Origin: Syntrophorhabdaceae bacterium
GTDB taxonomy: Bacteria > Desulfobacterota > Syntrophorhabdia > Syntrophorhabdales > Syntrophorhabdaceae
Assembly: GCA_026415675.1 (NCBI GenBank)
Contig: JAOAGQ010000020.1
Coordinates: forward strand, 25,783 to 89,782
Direction: 5' to 3'
Length of the DNA: 64,000 nt
Shown here: piece by piece, positions 25,016 to 34,418 of the stretch
Layout: each line of letters opens with the position of its first letter
Position numbering within the stretch: the stretch's first letter is position 1
Program-made: the position numbers and the translations under genes
The notes under the pieces: model-generated
What the model was told of the DNA's origin: nothing
Database searches by the model: none
Seen by the model: only the letters and a program-made list of their open reading frames with translations

Positions 25016-26677
25016 ATGAAAAGATGTATAATCGCATGTTTGATATTTATTATCCCCACCTTACTCTCGGCAGATGACTATTCCTCATCAATATTTTATT
25101 TTCTAAGGGGATATAGAAGCGATACACAGGGAAGAACCGACGAGGCGATGGGGTACTATAAGGAGGCCTTAAAACAGAACCCAAAGTCGGTGGAGATAAG
25201 GAACGAGATCGCCTTTTCATACATTAAAAAGGGGGACCTGGCAGAGGCGGAAAAGATACTGAAAGAGGCCCTGGAGTTAGACAGTAATAACAGAAATAGC
25301 CTTGTGATTTTAGGGGGTATTTACTCTGCGAAGGGTGAACTGGCAAAGGCAAGGGAAATCTACGAAAGATGTATCTCAAACAATCCTGAGGACACAGAAG
25401 CCTATCTCCTCCTCGGATCCGTGTATATAGGGGAGAAGGATCTAAAGAATGCCGTAAAGACCTATGAGAAGATCATATCCTACGAGAACGATAACATCAT
25501 GGCCTTATATTATCTCGGAAAGCTTAAGACCGAACTGAAGGAATACGAAGACGCCAAAGGCTATTACTTGAGGGTCATTAAACTGAAACACAATTTTGAA
25601 CCTGCCCTCATCGACCTTGCCCAGATATACGAGATTCAAGGGGATAACAAAAAAGCGGTTGAGTATTACCAGAAGGTGATCGCCATAAACCCCGGCAACC
25701 GGAAAGCGAGGAACAACCTTGCCAATCTGTTCATTAAGGAGAAGGAATACGAGAATGCGATAAAGGAATTGGAAGATACATACGAGATTAACAGGGAGGA
25801 TATCTCAATAAGGTTCAAAATAGGCCTTTTGAAGCTCGAACAGGGTAAATACGACGAGGCTATAAGAGAATTCAACATTGTGCTCGCCCGTTCACCGAAT
25901 AACGATTCTGTTAGGTTCTACCTTGCCTGGGCGTACAGGGAAAAACAGAATTATCATAAGGCTATAGAGGAATTGTTGAAGATAAAGGGAGATTCTGAGG
26001 AATTCGTCCCTTCAATCAAATCCCTTACCGCTATTTTCATAAAGGCAGGGATGATAGAGGAAGGGATTAAGACCCTGGAGAAGCTCCTCGCTGAAAAAAA
26101 ACATACATTCCATATATACACGATGCTCTCCTCCCTCTATGAGGAGAAGTCGGACTACCAAAAAAGTATCGATGCCCTCGAGGAGGCAAGGAAAATAGAA
26201 CCGAAGAATACGGATGTCCTCTACCAGATAGGGGTTTTATACGAGAAAAAGGGGAATGTTGAGAAGGCCATCTCTTGTATGGAGGAAATACTGAAAATAG
26301 ACCCGGAAAACCCCAATGCCATGAATTTTATCGGATACACCTGGGCGGATAAGGGTATCAACCTCGATAAGGCGGAGGAGTTGATAAAAAAAGCCCTTTC
26401 GAAAAAACCAGAAGATGGATATATAATCGATAGCATGGGATGGGTATACTACAAAAAAGGGGATTTCAAAAATGCCCTCGAGAAACTCTTAAAGGCCCAC
26501 GAGAAACTACCGGATGACCCTATTATAGCGGAACATCTGGGGGATACGTATATAGGCCTCGGGGAGTACGGTAAGGCAATCGAACTATTTGAGAGGTCAT
26601 TAAAAAACGAAACAAAAGAGGAGAGGAAAAGGGTCTTAGAACAAAAGATTAGGGATGTGGAAAAAAAGATAAAGTGA
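25016..26677 (+). CDS. Secreted tetratricopeptide-repeat protein
   Basis: 553 residues: signal peptide MKRCIIACLIFIIPTLLSAD followed by about 14 tandem 34-residue TPR units (recurrent A/G-x3-Y-x-KAIELNP-like spacing, for example KEALKQNPKSVEIRNEIAFS). TPR superhelices bind partner proteins; the protein should lie in the periplasm or on the outer membrane. Start at the ATG at 25016, because the signal peptide begins there; an upstream GTG at 24998 is in frame. Its stop overlaps the following lipoprotein gene, so the two may act together in the envelope. Confidence 0.85.
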   Translation: MKRCIIACLIFIIPTLLSADDYSSSIFYFLRGYRSDTQGRTDEAMGYYKEALKQNPKSVEIRNEIAFSYIKKGDLAEAEKILKEALELDSNNRNSLVILGGIYSAKGELAKAREIYERCISNNPEDTEAYLLLGSVYIGEKDLKNAVKTYEKIISYENDNIMALYYLGKLKTELKEYEDAKGYYLRVIKLKHNFEPALIDLAQIYEIQGDNKKAVEYYQKVIAINPGNRKARNNLANLFIKEKEYENAIKELEDTYEINREDISIRFKIGLLKLEQGKYDEAIREFNIVLARSPNNDSVRFYLAWAYREKQNYHKAIEELLKIKGDSEEFVPSIKSLTAIFIKAGMIEEGIKTLEKLLAEKKHTFHIYTMLSSLYEEKSDYQKSIDALEEARKIEPKNTDVLYQIGVLYEKKGNVEKAISCMEEILKIDPENPNAMNFIGYTWADKGINLDKAEELIKKALSKKPEDGYIIDSMGWVYYKKGDFKNALEKLLKAHEKLPDDPIIAEHLGDTYIGLGEYGKAIELFERSLKNETKEERKRVLEQKIRDVEKKIK

Positions 26678-27213
26678 AAAAGAATATACGTCTTATCTCC
26701 ATTATTCTCCTTTTCTCATCGGTTTTTATTTCCTGTGCCCATCTTCAAAGAAAGAAGGGGATAGAATGGCCTAGTAGTGTTGATTATATGGAGGCCCTGG
26801 GCAATATCCATATGTCTTGGAGGGGCATGGAATATAATGGCACAATGGCCGTTAAAGTGAGATACCCCGATACATTCCGGATAGAGATTTATGGGCCCTT
26901 TGGAGAGACCCAGGTCATGATAGATAAAAAGGGTGATGATTTTCTCTTTACAAGCAGGGACGAGATTATAAGGGATGAAAAGATGTTCGAAAAGAGATTC
27001 GGTATAACCCTTGGGAATTTTATGGAGGATATAACTTTGAGACACTATAGAGATGAAAATAGTGACCAACCCTATGTATATGTGAAAAGAGAGGGCTATC
27101 TTCTCATGTATGAACTGAAAGGCCTAAAAGACAGGATATGCTGGAAGGGTGGGGACGGAAGTATCTGTCTTTCTTTCATTGAGGCGAATTTCCATCCTTC
27201 CAGGGGGGACTAA
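26674..27213 (+). CDS. LolB/DUF4292-like outer-membrane lipoprotein
   Basis: 179-residue lipoprotein: signal with lipobox FISC at Cys21. The mature domain has the half-barrel phrases YNGTMAVKVRYPDTFRIEIYGPFGET and DFLFTSRDE that occur in LolB/DUF4292 proteins, which insert or carry lipoproteins at the outer membrane. Start GTG at 26674 overlaps the stop of the TPR gene. The exact role (LolB proper or another lipid-binding lipoprotein) is not settled. Confidence 0.7.
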   Translation: MKKNIRLISIILLFSSVFISCAHLQRKKGIEWPSSVDYMEALGNIHMSWRGMEYNGTMAVKVRYPDTFRIEIYGPFGETQVMIDKKGDDFLFTSRDEIIRDEKMFEKRFGITLGNFMEDITLRHYRDENSDQPYVYVKREGYLLMYELKGLKDRICWKGGDGSICLSFIEANFHPSRGD

Positions 27214-27224
27214 TAGACCAAAAG

Positions 27225-28673
27225 ATGGGCAAAAAGGACTCTATATACCGTGTTGAAAGGGATCTCCTCGGAAGTCTTGAGATACCTGCCGATAAATATT
27301 ACGGTATCCACACCCAGAGGGCGATAGAGAACTTCTCCGTATCCGGGATGAAGGTCCATCCCGAATTGATTACCGCCTTTGCCATTGTCAAAAAGGCTGC
27401 CGCCCTTGCGAATAAAGAAATAGGTCTACTCGAGAAGAAGATAGCGGAGGCTATCATTTTGGCATCGGAAGATATTATAGGGGGCCATCTCCATGAGGAT
27501 ATCGTTGTAGATGCCTTTCAGGGAGGGGCAGGTACATCCCTGAACATGAATATAAATGAGGTTATAGCCAACAGGGCCATAGAGCTAATGGGCGGGCAAA
27601 AAGGTGATTACTCTCTGGTCGACCCTATAGACCATGTGAATTTAGGCCAGTCTACAAACGACACCTACCCTACCGCATTGAGGATAGCGGCAATAAAATT
27701 GATAAGGGAGGCAGCCTCCTCGATGGCCCATCTTCAGGGTGAACTCCAGGTCAAGGAAAAGGCTTATGCTTCTATCCTCAAGGTGGGAAGGACGGAGATG
27801 CAGGATGCCGTCCCTGTGACTGTAGGACAGGAATTCGGGGCATGGGCAGAAGGGGTCGCCCGGGACTGGTGGAGATTATACAAGGCAGAAGAGAGGTTAA
27901 GGCAGGTAAATATAGGTGGTACCGCCGTTGGCACAGGCCTAAATGCCGGAAAAACATATATCTACAGGGTAATAGAGATCTTAAGGGATTTGACAGGTTT
28001 CGGTCTCGCCAGGGCGGAGAACCCCTTTGAGGCCACACAGAATGCCGATATATATGGTGAGGTCTCGGGTTTTTTGAAGGCCGCTGCGATCAATCTTGCA
28101 AAAATAGCATCCGATATTAGACTACTATCCTCAGGACCTAAGGCAGGGATAGGTGAATTAAAGCTCCCGGAGGTCCAGGCAGGCTCATCCATCATGCCGG
28201 GTAAGGTAAATCCTGTGATAACAGAGATGGTAACAGAGTTGTCATACCAGATAATCGCCAATGATGTAGCGATAAGCATCGCCTCCGCATCGGGTCAGCT
28301 TGAGCTTAATCCCTTCATGCCTTTAATCGCCCACTGTCTACTTGGATCTCTAACCCTTTTAAAGAACGGGGCAAGACTCTTTGCCGATAGATGTATAAAG
28401 GGCATCGTAGTCGATGAGGAAAAATGTAGTAGCCATTTCAAGGCAAGTCAGGGTATAGTAACCGCCTTCGCTCCATATATAGGCTATAAGAAGGCAACGG
28501 ATATTGCTTTAAAGTCCTATGAAAGAAATATCCCCGTAACTGAAATACTCATCGAAGAGGGACTGTTCACAGAAGATGAGATAGAAGCGATTTTAAAACC
28601 GGAAGAACTGACAACCCCTGGTATTGCAGGGGCAAAATATTTAAGGGAAAAGAGAAAAAAACATGAGTCTTGA
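27225..28673 (+). CDS. aspA: Aspartate ammonia-lyase
   Basis: 482-residue fumarase/aspartase superfamily enzyme, releasing ammonia from aspartate to give fumarate. The signature loop GSSIMPGKVNPV and the active-site GQSTNDTYPTALRIA and GGTAVGTGLN segments are intact. GSSIMPGKVNPV is shared with class II fumarase, but DAFQGGAGTSLNMN, KVGRTEMQDAVP and the C-terminal sequence fit aspartase. It overlaps hydF by 11 bases; the aspA-hydF link is familiar from other anaerobes with [FeFe]-hydrogenase. Confidence 0.92.
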   Translation: MGKKDSIYRVERDLLGSLEIPADKYYGIHTQRAIENFSVSGMKVHPELITAFAIVKKAAALANKEIGLLEKKIAEAIILASEDIIGGHLHEDIVVDAFQGGAGTSLNMNINEVIANRAIELMGGQKGDYSLVDPIDHVNLGQSTNDTYPTALRIAAIKLIREAASSMAHLQGELQVKEKAYASILKVGRTEMQDAVPVTVGQEFGAWAEGVARDWWRLYKAEERLRQVNIGGTAVGTGLNAGKTYIYRVIEILRDLTGFGLARAENPFEATQNADIYGEVSGFLKAAAINLAKIASDIRLLSSGPKAGIGELKLPEVQAGSSIMPGKVNPVITEMVTELSYQIIANDVAISIASASGQLELNPFMPLIAHCLLGSLTLLKNGARLFADRCIKGIVVDEEKCSSHFKASQGIVTAFAPYIGYKKATDIALKSYERNIPVTEILIEEGLFTEDEIEAILKPEELTTPGIAGAKYLREKRKKHES

Positions 28674-29943
28674 TTCAACTCCAAAGGGACAGCGTCTCCA
28701 TATAGCGATCTTCGGAAGGAGAAACGCAGGCAAATCGAGTCTGATAAATGCCCTTACAGGGCAGGATATCGCCATAGTCTCCGATTTACCGGGGACGACC
28801 ACAGACCCTGTGGCAAAGGCTATGGAGATCCTCCCGATAGGGCCTGTGATGCTCATCGATACCGCAGGTCTCGATGACACAGGATACCTTGGAAACTTAA
28901 GGGTAAAAAAGACCATTGAGGTATTCTCAAAGACGGATTTGGTTCTTCTCGTGATCGACCCCGAAAAGGGTTTTGACAGACTGGAAGAAGAGATCATAGA
29001 GAGGGCCCGCTCCTCTCAGATACCTGTGATATCCGTTATAAACAAGATAGATCTCTACCCGGATATAAAAGAGAAAGAAAAACTTACCGAACCCTGGGTT
29101 GCGGTCAGTGCAAAGACAGGTCAGGGTATCGATACCTTAAAGGGGATGATAGTCCGTAATGCCCCAAAGGACTGGTCTCTCCCTACGGTTGTGGGGGATC
29201 TGATCAGTCCTGGTGATACGGCCATCCTCGTAATCCCCATAGATAAGGCAGCGCCAAAGGGGAGACTCATCCTCCCCCAGCAACAGGTGATAAGGGATAT
29301 CCTCGAACATGACGGCATATCCGTGATGGTGAAGGAGAGGGAACTACGTCTTGTCATCGATAGAATGGTCACCAAGCCCAGGATAGTGATAACCGATGCC
29401 TCCGCATACCTAAAGGCCGTAGCGGATACACCTCCGGATGTCCTCTTTACCTCCTTCTCCATCCTTTTTGCCCGCTACAAAGGGGACCTGAACACCCTTG
29501 CAGCAGGGGTGGCTGCCACAAAGGGATTAAAAGCCGGCGATAAGGTACTTATAGCAGAGGCATGTACCCATCACCCTGTAGCGGATGATATAGGAAGGGT
29601 TAAGATACCGAGATGGCTCAGGCAGAACGTAGGGGGGGAGCTTGACTTCCACGTAGTTTCCGGAGGGGGAAAACTTCCTGATAACATCACCGATTACAAC
29701 CTGATCGTACACTGCGGTGCCTGTATGTTAAATAGAAGGGAGATGATGTCAAGGATTATCCAGGCAAAAGAGGCTGGGGTCCCGATTGTAAACTACGGTG
29801 TTTTGATGGCCCATATCCACGGGGTATTAAAAAGGGCCCTCTCTCCATTTCCCCACACCTTAAGTCTGTTAAAGAGACTCCTCCAAGAAGAGGAGGATGA
29901 TCTCTTCCCCGGATTATTCAAGGAGGTCCCGTCGGAACCTTAA
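28663..29943 (+). CDS. hydF: [FeFe]-hydrogenase maturation GTPase HydF
   Basis: 426-residue scaffold protein on which the 2Fe subcluster of the H-cluster is assembled. N-terminal GTPase: P-loop GRRNAGKSSL, DLPGTTTDP switch, DTAG, NKID; central dimerisation domain; C-terminal Fe-S domain with CTHHP (CxH) and HCGAC (HCxxC), the HydF cluster ligands. Its presence implies an [FeFe]-hydrogenase and HydE/HydG elsewhere on the chromosome. ATG at 28663 is inside the end of aspA. Confidence 0.96.
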   Translation: MSLDSTPKGQRLHIAIFGRRNAGKSSLINALTGQDIAIVSDLPGTTTDPVAKAMEILPIGPVMLIDTAGLDDTGYLGNLRVKKTIEVFSKTDLVLLVIDPEKGFDRLEEEIIERARSSQIPVISVINKIDLYPDIKEKEKLTEPWVAVSAKTGQGIDTLKGMIVRNAPKDWSLPTVVGDLISPGDTAILVIPIDKAAPKGRLILPQQQVIRDILEHDGISVMVKERELRLVIDRMVTKPRIVITDASAYLKAVADTPPDVLFTSFSILFARYKGDLNTLAAGVAATKGLKAGDKVLIAEACTHHPVADDIGRVKIPRWLRQNVGGELDFHVVSGGGKLPDNITDYNLIVHCGACMLNRREMMSRIIQAKEAGVPIVNYGVLMAHIHGVLKRALSPFPHTLSLLKRLLQEEEDDLFPGLFKEVPSEP

Positions 29944-29971
29944 AAATTTGGATTATCCGTCGGTACTGCCC

Positions 29972-30247
29972 TTACCTTTTTTCTCTTGTTAGCCTTATGG
30001 TAACAAGGTTATCCTTATCGGGACAGCCAATCTCCAGTTCGTCTTTGTCCCACCACGGGGTGTTACCTCCGAACTGAAACATCATCAATACAGGAAACAT
30101 ATCATGATAGAAAAAGCCGCATAACCCCGCAGGGTTATGACAACTTATTTCAAAGGTGTCTCCTTTACGATGGCCTGCGTTGCAATTCCCTTTAACGCTG
30201 GTTATCGTGCCTATAACCTTGTAACCTATCTTTGGATCCTCCGCCAT
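29972..30247 (-). CDS. TIGR04076 family small protein
   Basis: 91-residue protein with the pattern GNCNAGHRKGDTFEI, CHNPAGLCGFFYHDMFPVLMMFQFGG and ending in TIRL, which fits the TIGR04076 family of anaerobes; function unknown. Four cysteines could bind a metal. It is convergent with hydF, 28 bases apart, and transcribed alone. Confidence 0.75.
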   Translation of the reverse strand: MAEDPKIGYKVIGTITSVKGNCNAGHRKGDTFEISCHNPAGLCGFFYHDMFPVLMMFQFGGNTPWWDKDELEIGCPDKDNLVTIRLTREKR

Positions 30248-30342
30248 AGGCTCTATTATAACCCATGTTCAGGCCCATCACAATGGGAATAACCGTAGGG
30301 ATTTTTATATCGCCTTATCAACGCAAAACCGATTAAAAATTA

Positions 30343-30371
30343 TTGACAAATAAGATGTTTTTAGATTAAAT
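30343..30371 (+). promoter_or_regulatory. Promoter of the thiolase-crotonase-etfBA operon
   Basis: TTGACA at 30343-30348, 17-base spacer, TTAAAT at 30366-30371, 42 bases before the ATG at 30413. Confidence 0.5.
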
Positions 30372-30412
30372 GTTTGTGAAATTTTTTTCAAATGCATGGA
30401 AAGGAGTTTATT

Positions 30413-31696
30413 ATGAGAGAGGCCGTTATTGTTTCATGTGCAAGGACAGCAATAGGTCAGTTTGGTCAATCCTTAAAAGATGTCCCTGTAGTACAGTTGG
30501 GGGGGATCGTGATCAAAGAGGCGATAAAGAGGGCTGGGATTAGACCATCGAGAAACAAGGATAAAGATGTGGCCCCCGATATCTTCGGTGGAAATACCGA
30601 CACCGAGCTTGAGGCAAAATACTACGACTATGACAGCAGCCTGAAGGAAGTGATCATCGATGAGGTCATAATGGGGAACGTTCTCCAGGCAGGGCTCGGC
30701 CAGAATTCAGCAAGACAGGCGAGTATATACGGCGGAGTACCAAAGGAGACAGCCGCTTATACGGTGAATAAGGTCTGTTCATCGGGGCTCAGGGCCATTA
30801 TCAACGGGATTCAGACTATAGCCGTAGGGGATGGAGATGTGATCGTTGCCGGAGGGATGGAGAATATGAGCCTCGCCCCCTTTGCCCTACCCTCCTTGAG
30901 GTTCGGGGCAAGGATGTTTGATACAAAGGCGATAGACCTTATGGTACTCGATGGGGTCTGGGAGATATTCTATGGTTACCATATGGGCAACACCGCGGAA
31001 AATATAGCAGCAAAATACGGTATTTCGAGGGAAGAGCAGGATAAATTCGGCCTCTTGAGTCATCAGAGGGCAAGAAAGGCGATAGCCGAAGGGATATTAA
31101 AACCAGAGATAGTCCCTGTTGTTATACCCCAGAAGAAAGGGGACCCAATAGTCTTCGATACCGATGAGAGACCCATGGAAACAACCCTTGAGAAGATGTT
31201 AAAACTCGCTCCTGCCTTCAAAAAGGATGGTACCGTAACCGCTGGAAACGCCTCAGGCTTAAACGATGCGGCCTCTGCAGTTGTTATAATGTCAAGGGAA
31301 AAGGCAAAAGAACTGGGTATTAAACCACTGGCAAGGATGCTCTCTTGGGCGAATGGAGGGGTTGATCCCCAGTATATGGGCTTAGGACCAATCCCTGCAA
31401 TAAGGAAAGCACTGAAGAAGGCGGGTCTTACCCTAGATCAGATAGACCTTATTGAGCTCAACGAGGCCTTTGCCTCTCAAGCGATAGCGTGTATCAGAGA
31501 ACTGAAGATCGATATGGAGAGATGCAATATGTTCGGCGGCGGTATATCTCTCGGCCATCCCATCGGTTGCACAGGGGCAAGACTCGTAACCACTGCCTTA
31601 ACCCAGATGAAAAGGCTCAATTTGAGATACGGCCTTGTCTCCATGTGTATAGGGGGAGGAATGGGGCTTGCCGCTGTCTTTGAAATGGAGAGGTAA
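30413..31696 (+). CDS. Acetyl-CoA acetyltransferase (thiolase)
   Basis: 427-residue thiolase for short-chain acyl-CoA (two acetyl-CoA to acetoacetyl-CoA, or the reverse in beta-oxidation). Active-site Cys in VNKVCSSGLRA, the NEAFASQA and GGGISLGHPIGCTGAR motifs and the second Cys in CIGGGMG are present. Compared with the usual 390-395 residues it has an extra segment of about 33 residues after GIRPS (SRNKDKDVAP to LKEVI), before IDEVIMGNVLQAG. Start at 30413 with AAAGGAG 7 bases upstream; an ATG 21 bases earlier has no site. First gene with crotonase and etfBA. Confidence 0.92.
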   Translation: MREAVIVSCARTAIGQFGQSLKDVPVVQLGGIVIKEAIKRAGIRPSRNKDKDVAPDIFGGNTDTELEAKYYDYDSSLKEVIIDEVIMGNVLQAGLGQNSARQASIYGGVPKETAAYTVNKVCSSGLRAIINGIQTIAVGDGDVIVAGGMENMSLAPFALPSLRFGARMFDTKAIDLMVLDGVWEIFYGYHMGNTAENIAAKYGISREEQDKFGLLSHQRARKAIAEGILKPEIVPVVIPQKKGDPIVFDTDERPMETTLEKMLKLAPAFKKDGTVTAGNASGLNDAASAVVIMSREKAKELGIKPLARMLSWANGGVDPQYMGLGPIPAIRKALKKAGLTLDQIDLIELNEAFASQAIACIRELKIDMERCNMFGGGISLGHPIGCTGARLVTTALTQMKRLNLRYGLVSMCIGGGMGLAAVFEMER

Positions 31697-31698
31697 AG

Positions 31699-32481
31699 AT
31701 GGAATATAAAAACCTTATCCTTGAAATAAAGGATGGCATCGCCATACTCAAAATCAATAGACCCAAGGCATTAAACGCCCTCAACACAGAGACCGTTCTT
31801 GAGATTATGGAGGCAGCGGAGTTTCTCGAGAACAACAATGAGGTGGCTGTGGTTGTCGTTACAGGAGAAGGGGATAAGGCCTTTGTGGCAGGGGCAGACA
31901 TCCTCGAGATGAAACCCATGAACGCCATCGAGGGCATGGAGTTTTCAAAAAAGGGGCACGATGCCCTCCTCAAAATTGAAAACATGAAAAAACCTGTTAT
32001 AGCAGCGGTCAATGGGTTTGCCCTCGGAGGGGGTTTTGAGGTTGCCCTGGCATGCGATTTTATCTATGCCTCCGAGAAGGCAAAGCTCGGATTTCCCGAG
32101 ACCACCCTCGGGATCATCCCCGGTTTTGGAGGAACCCAGAGAACGGCAAAGATCGTGGGTCTGGCAAAGGCAAAGGAGCTTATTCTCACAGGCAAGACAA
32201 TCACCGCACAAGAGGCATACGAGATGGGCCTCGTCAACAAGGTTGTTCCCCATGAAGAACTGATGAAAGAAGTAATGGCTGTTGCCGAAAAGATAAAGGC
32301 AAACGGACCTGTTGCGGTTAGACTTGCGAAAGAATGTGTGAATAAGAGCCTCTCCCTTGATATGGATACAGGTTTGAGTTTTGAGGCGAAAAGCTTTGGC
32401 ATATGTTTTTCCACAAAGGATCAAAAGGAAGGCATGACAGCGTTTACCGAGAAAAGAAAACCCACATACACGGGTGAATAA
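31699..32481 (+). CDS. Enoyl-CoA hydratase (crotonase)
   Basis: 260-residue crotonase-fold enzyme hydrating crotonyl-CoA to 3-hydroxybutyryl-CoA. Both catalytic glutamates are present (GGGFEVALACD and FPETTLGIIPGFGGTQR), with the oxyanion loop VAGADILEM. It starts 3 bases after the thiolase stop and precedes etfB by 20 bases. A 3-hydroxyacyl-CoA dehydrogenase and an acyl-CoA dehydrogenase must be elsewhere. Confidence 0.92.
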   Translation: MEYKNLILEIKDGIAILKINRPKALNALNTETVLEIMEAAEFLENNNEVAVVVVTGEGDKAFVAGADILEMKPMNAIEGMEFSKKGHDALLKIENMKKPVIAAVNGFALGGGFEVALACDFIYASEKAKLGFPETTLGIIPGFGGTQRTAKIVGLAKAKELILTGKTITAQEAYEMGLVNKVVPHEELMKEVMAVAEKIKANGPVAVRLAKECVNKSLSLDMDTGLSFEAKSFGICFSTKDQKEGMTAFTEKRKPTYTGE

Positions 32482-32501
32482 AAATATACAAGGAGGATAC
32501 T

Positions 32502-33299
32502 GTGAAGATAGCTGTATGTATAAAACAGGTTCCAGACACTGAAGCGGAAATCAAATGGGACACTCAAAAAGGTGTGTTGAAAAGGGACAGCATAGACCCT
32601 ATTACAAACCCATTTGATGAATTTGCCCTTGAAGAAGCTCTATTAACAAGGGAGAACTACGATGGAGAGATTGTAGCGATCACGATGGGTCCTGAGAGGT
32701 CAAGCGATGTCTTAAGAAATGCCCTTGCCCTTACAGTGAATGAGGTACACCGCTTGACGGATGATGCCTTTGCGGGTTCAGACACCTATGCTACTGCCTC
32801 TGTCCTTGCCGCTGCCATCAAAAAGATAGGCGATGTGGATATCGTCTTCTGTGGGAAGCAGTCCACGGATGGGAACACCGGTGTTGTAGGGGCGGAGCTT
32901 GCGGCAATCCTCGGATTCAGCCCCCTCACATATGTTTCAAAAATCAGAACTATCGACGCAGCAAACAAAAAGATCGTTGTGGAAAGGGCTATTGAAGGGG
33001 GTACAGAGGTTATAGAGGCAAAACTCCCCGCGGTTGTTTCTGTCATAAAGGGTATAAATGAGCCGAGGCTCCCTAACCTCATGGGTATCAGAAAGGCAGC
33101 AAAGATGGAGATCCCTCAGTGGAATGCCGATGACTTAGGGGTAGATAAATCAAAGGTGGGTTCCGCAGGGTCATCGACAAAGGTCGTTGAGATAGCGGTT
33201 CCTCCACCAAGAGGGGCAGGAGAGATTTTAAAGGGTGAGATCGCAGATGTCGTCAACACCTTAACAGATAAATTGATAGACTTGAAAGTCATAAAATAA
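32502..33299 (+). CDS. etfB: Electron transfer flavoprotein subunit beta (copy 1)
   Basis: 265-residue subunit that accepts electrons from acyl-CoA dehydrogenase. It starts with GTG at 32502 after AAGGAGG. The nucleotide-binding loop reads CGKQSTDGNTGVVGAELA; the DGxTxxVG form resembles bifurcating Etfs, where it holds a second FAD, rather than the DDxxxxTG form of AMP-binding ones. The RAIEGGTEVIEAKLPAVVSVI stretch and the C-terminal arm that embraces EtfA are usual. Operon: thiolase, crotonase, etfB, etfA. Confidence 0.92.
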   Translation: MKIAVCIKQVPDTEAEIKWDTQKGVLKRDSIDPITNPFDEFALEEALLTRENYDGEIVAITMGPERSSDVLRNALALTVNEVHRLTDDAFAGSDTYATASVLAAAIKKIGDVDIVFCGKQSTDGNTGVVGAELAAILGFSPLTYVSKIRTIDAANKKIVVERAIEGGTEVIEAKLPAVVSVIKGINEPRLPNLMGIRKAAKMEIPQWNADDLGVDKSKVGSAGSSTKVVEIAVPPPRGAGEILKGEIADVVNTLTDKLIDLKVIK

Positions 33300-33316
33300 T
33301 TGGAGGAGGACGAAAG

Positions 33317-34303
33317 ATGGCTAACGATGTATGGGTATATATTGAACATAAAGAAGGGGAAGTCTCCCCTATGTCTTATGAGTTGCTCGGTATCGGAAAG
33401 ACTTTGGCAAACGACTTCGGTTCATCCGTATGCGCCTTCGCCATAGGGGAAAACCTCGACAATATCTCAAAAGAGGCCTTCCAGTACGGTGCTTCAAAGG
33501 TCTATGGGATAGAAGGTGGGGTATACAAACATTTCAGGGCCGAGGCCTATTCAAAGGCTGCAAGTTTTCTTCTCGATAAGTACAAACCGGAAGTCGTCCT
33601 CTTCAGGGCAACAACCCAGGGTACCGATATTGCCGCAGCCTCCGCTGCCCGACTCGGCTTCGGACTGTGTACGGACTCCATAGGTTTAAAGGTGGAGGGC
33701 GGACAGTTAAAGATGACAAGGGCAGCCTTCGGCGGAAACTATACGGTAACCGTTGTCAACGAAAAGGCAAAACCTCAGATTGTTACCGTAAGACCGAAGG
33801 CATTTGCGATGCCGGAGAAGAATGCATCCGCTTCAGGGGAGGTTGTGAAGGAATCCTTCGCCTTGTCCGAAGACGAACTCGCCACAAAGTTTGTAGAGTT
33901 CATCAAATCCCAGGTCACCGTAAACCTCGTTGAGGCGGACATTATCGTTTCCGGAGGAAGGGGTGTAGGTGGCGAGGAAGGCTTCAAGATACTCAAGGAA
34001 CTCGCAGATACCTTAGGTGGTGCCGTCGGTGCCTCCCGTGCCGCTGTCGATTCGGGCTGGATACCCTATGAACATCAGGTCGGACAGACAGGTAAGACGG
34101 TAAAGCCTAAAATTTATATCGCCTGCGGCATCTCAGGGGCGATACAGCATCTCGCCGGCATGAGGACATCGGACTGCATTGTCGCCATTAACAAGGACCC
34201 AGATGCCCCAATTTTTAAGAATGCCTCCTTCGGCATAGTCGGTGATTACAAACAGGTTGTTCCTCTGCTTGTAGAAAAATTCAAGGCCAAACTGAACAAA
34301 TAG
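33317..34303 (+). CDS. etfA: Electron transfer flavoprotein subunit alpha (copy 1)
   Basis: 328-residue subunit with N-terminal EtfA/B domain and C-terminal FAD domain: [47 protein letters not shown] and [10 protein letters not shown] are the FAD-binding phrases. TGGAGGA 7-8 bases before the ATG. The acyl-CoA context makes a butyryl-CoA dehydrogenase partner likely; no bcd is in the window. Confidence 0.94.
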   Translation: MANDVWVYIEHKEGEVSPMSYELLGIGKTLANDFGSSVCAFAIGENLDNISKEAFQYGASKVYGIEGGVYKHFRAEAYSKAASFLLDKYKPEVVLFRATTQGTDIAAASAARLGFGLCTDSIGLKVEGGQLKMTRAAFGGNYTVTVVNEKAKPQIVTVRPKAFAMPEKNASASGEVVKESFALSEDELATKFVEFIKSQVTVNLVEADIIVSGGRGVGGEEGFKILKELADTLGGAVGASRAAVDSGWIPYEHQVGQTGKTVKPKIYIACGISGAIQHLAGMRTSDCIVAINKDPDAPIFKNASFGIVGDYKQVVPLLVEKFKAKLNK

Positions 34304-34324
34304 AGCAGTTCATTTAACATCAAA

Positions 34325-34350
34325 GGGAGCCCCGAAGGCTCCCTTTTTTT
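34325..34350 (+). terminator. Rho-independent terminator after etfA
   Basis: Stem GGGAGCC (34325-34331) / GGCTCCC (34337-34343), five-base loop, then seven T. It ends the thiolase-crotonase-etfBA operon. Confidence 0.88.
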
Positions 34351-34368
34351 GTCTTTTTGTTTTTAAGG

Positions 34369-34385
34369 TAACACATTTTGTGTTA
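34369..34385. promoter_or_regulatory. Short perfect palindrome upstream of membrane Fe-S gene
   Basis: TAACACA-TTT-TGTGTTA, two 7-base arms around three bases, overlapping a possible -10 box TATTAT (34384-34389) 30 bases ahead of the ATG at 34419. Position fits an operator; the regulator is unknown. Confidence 0.35.
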
Positions 34386-34418
34386 TTATCAAGGCGATTT
34401 TAAAATAATGGCGGTGGT

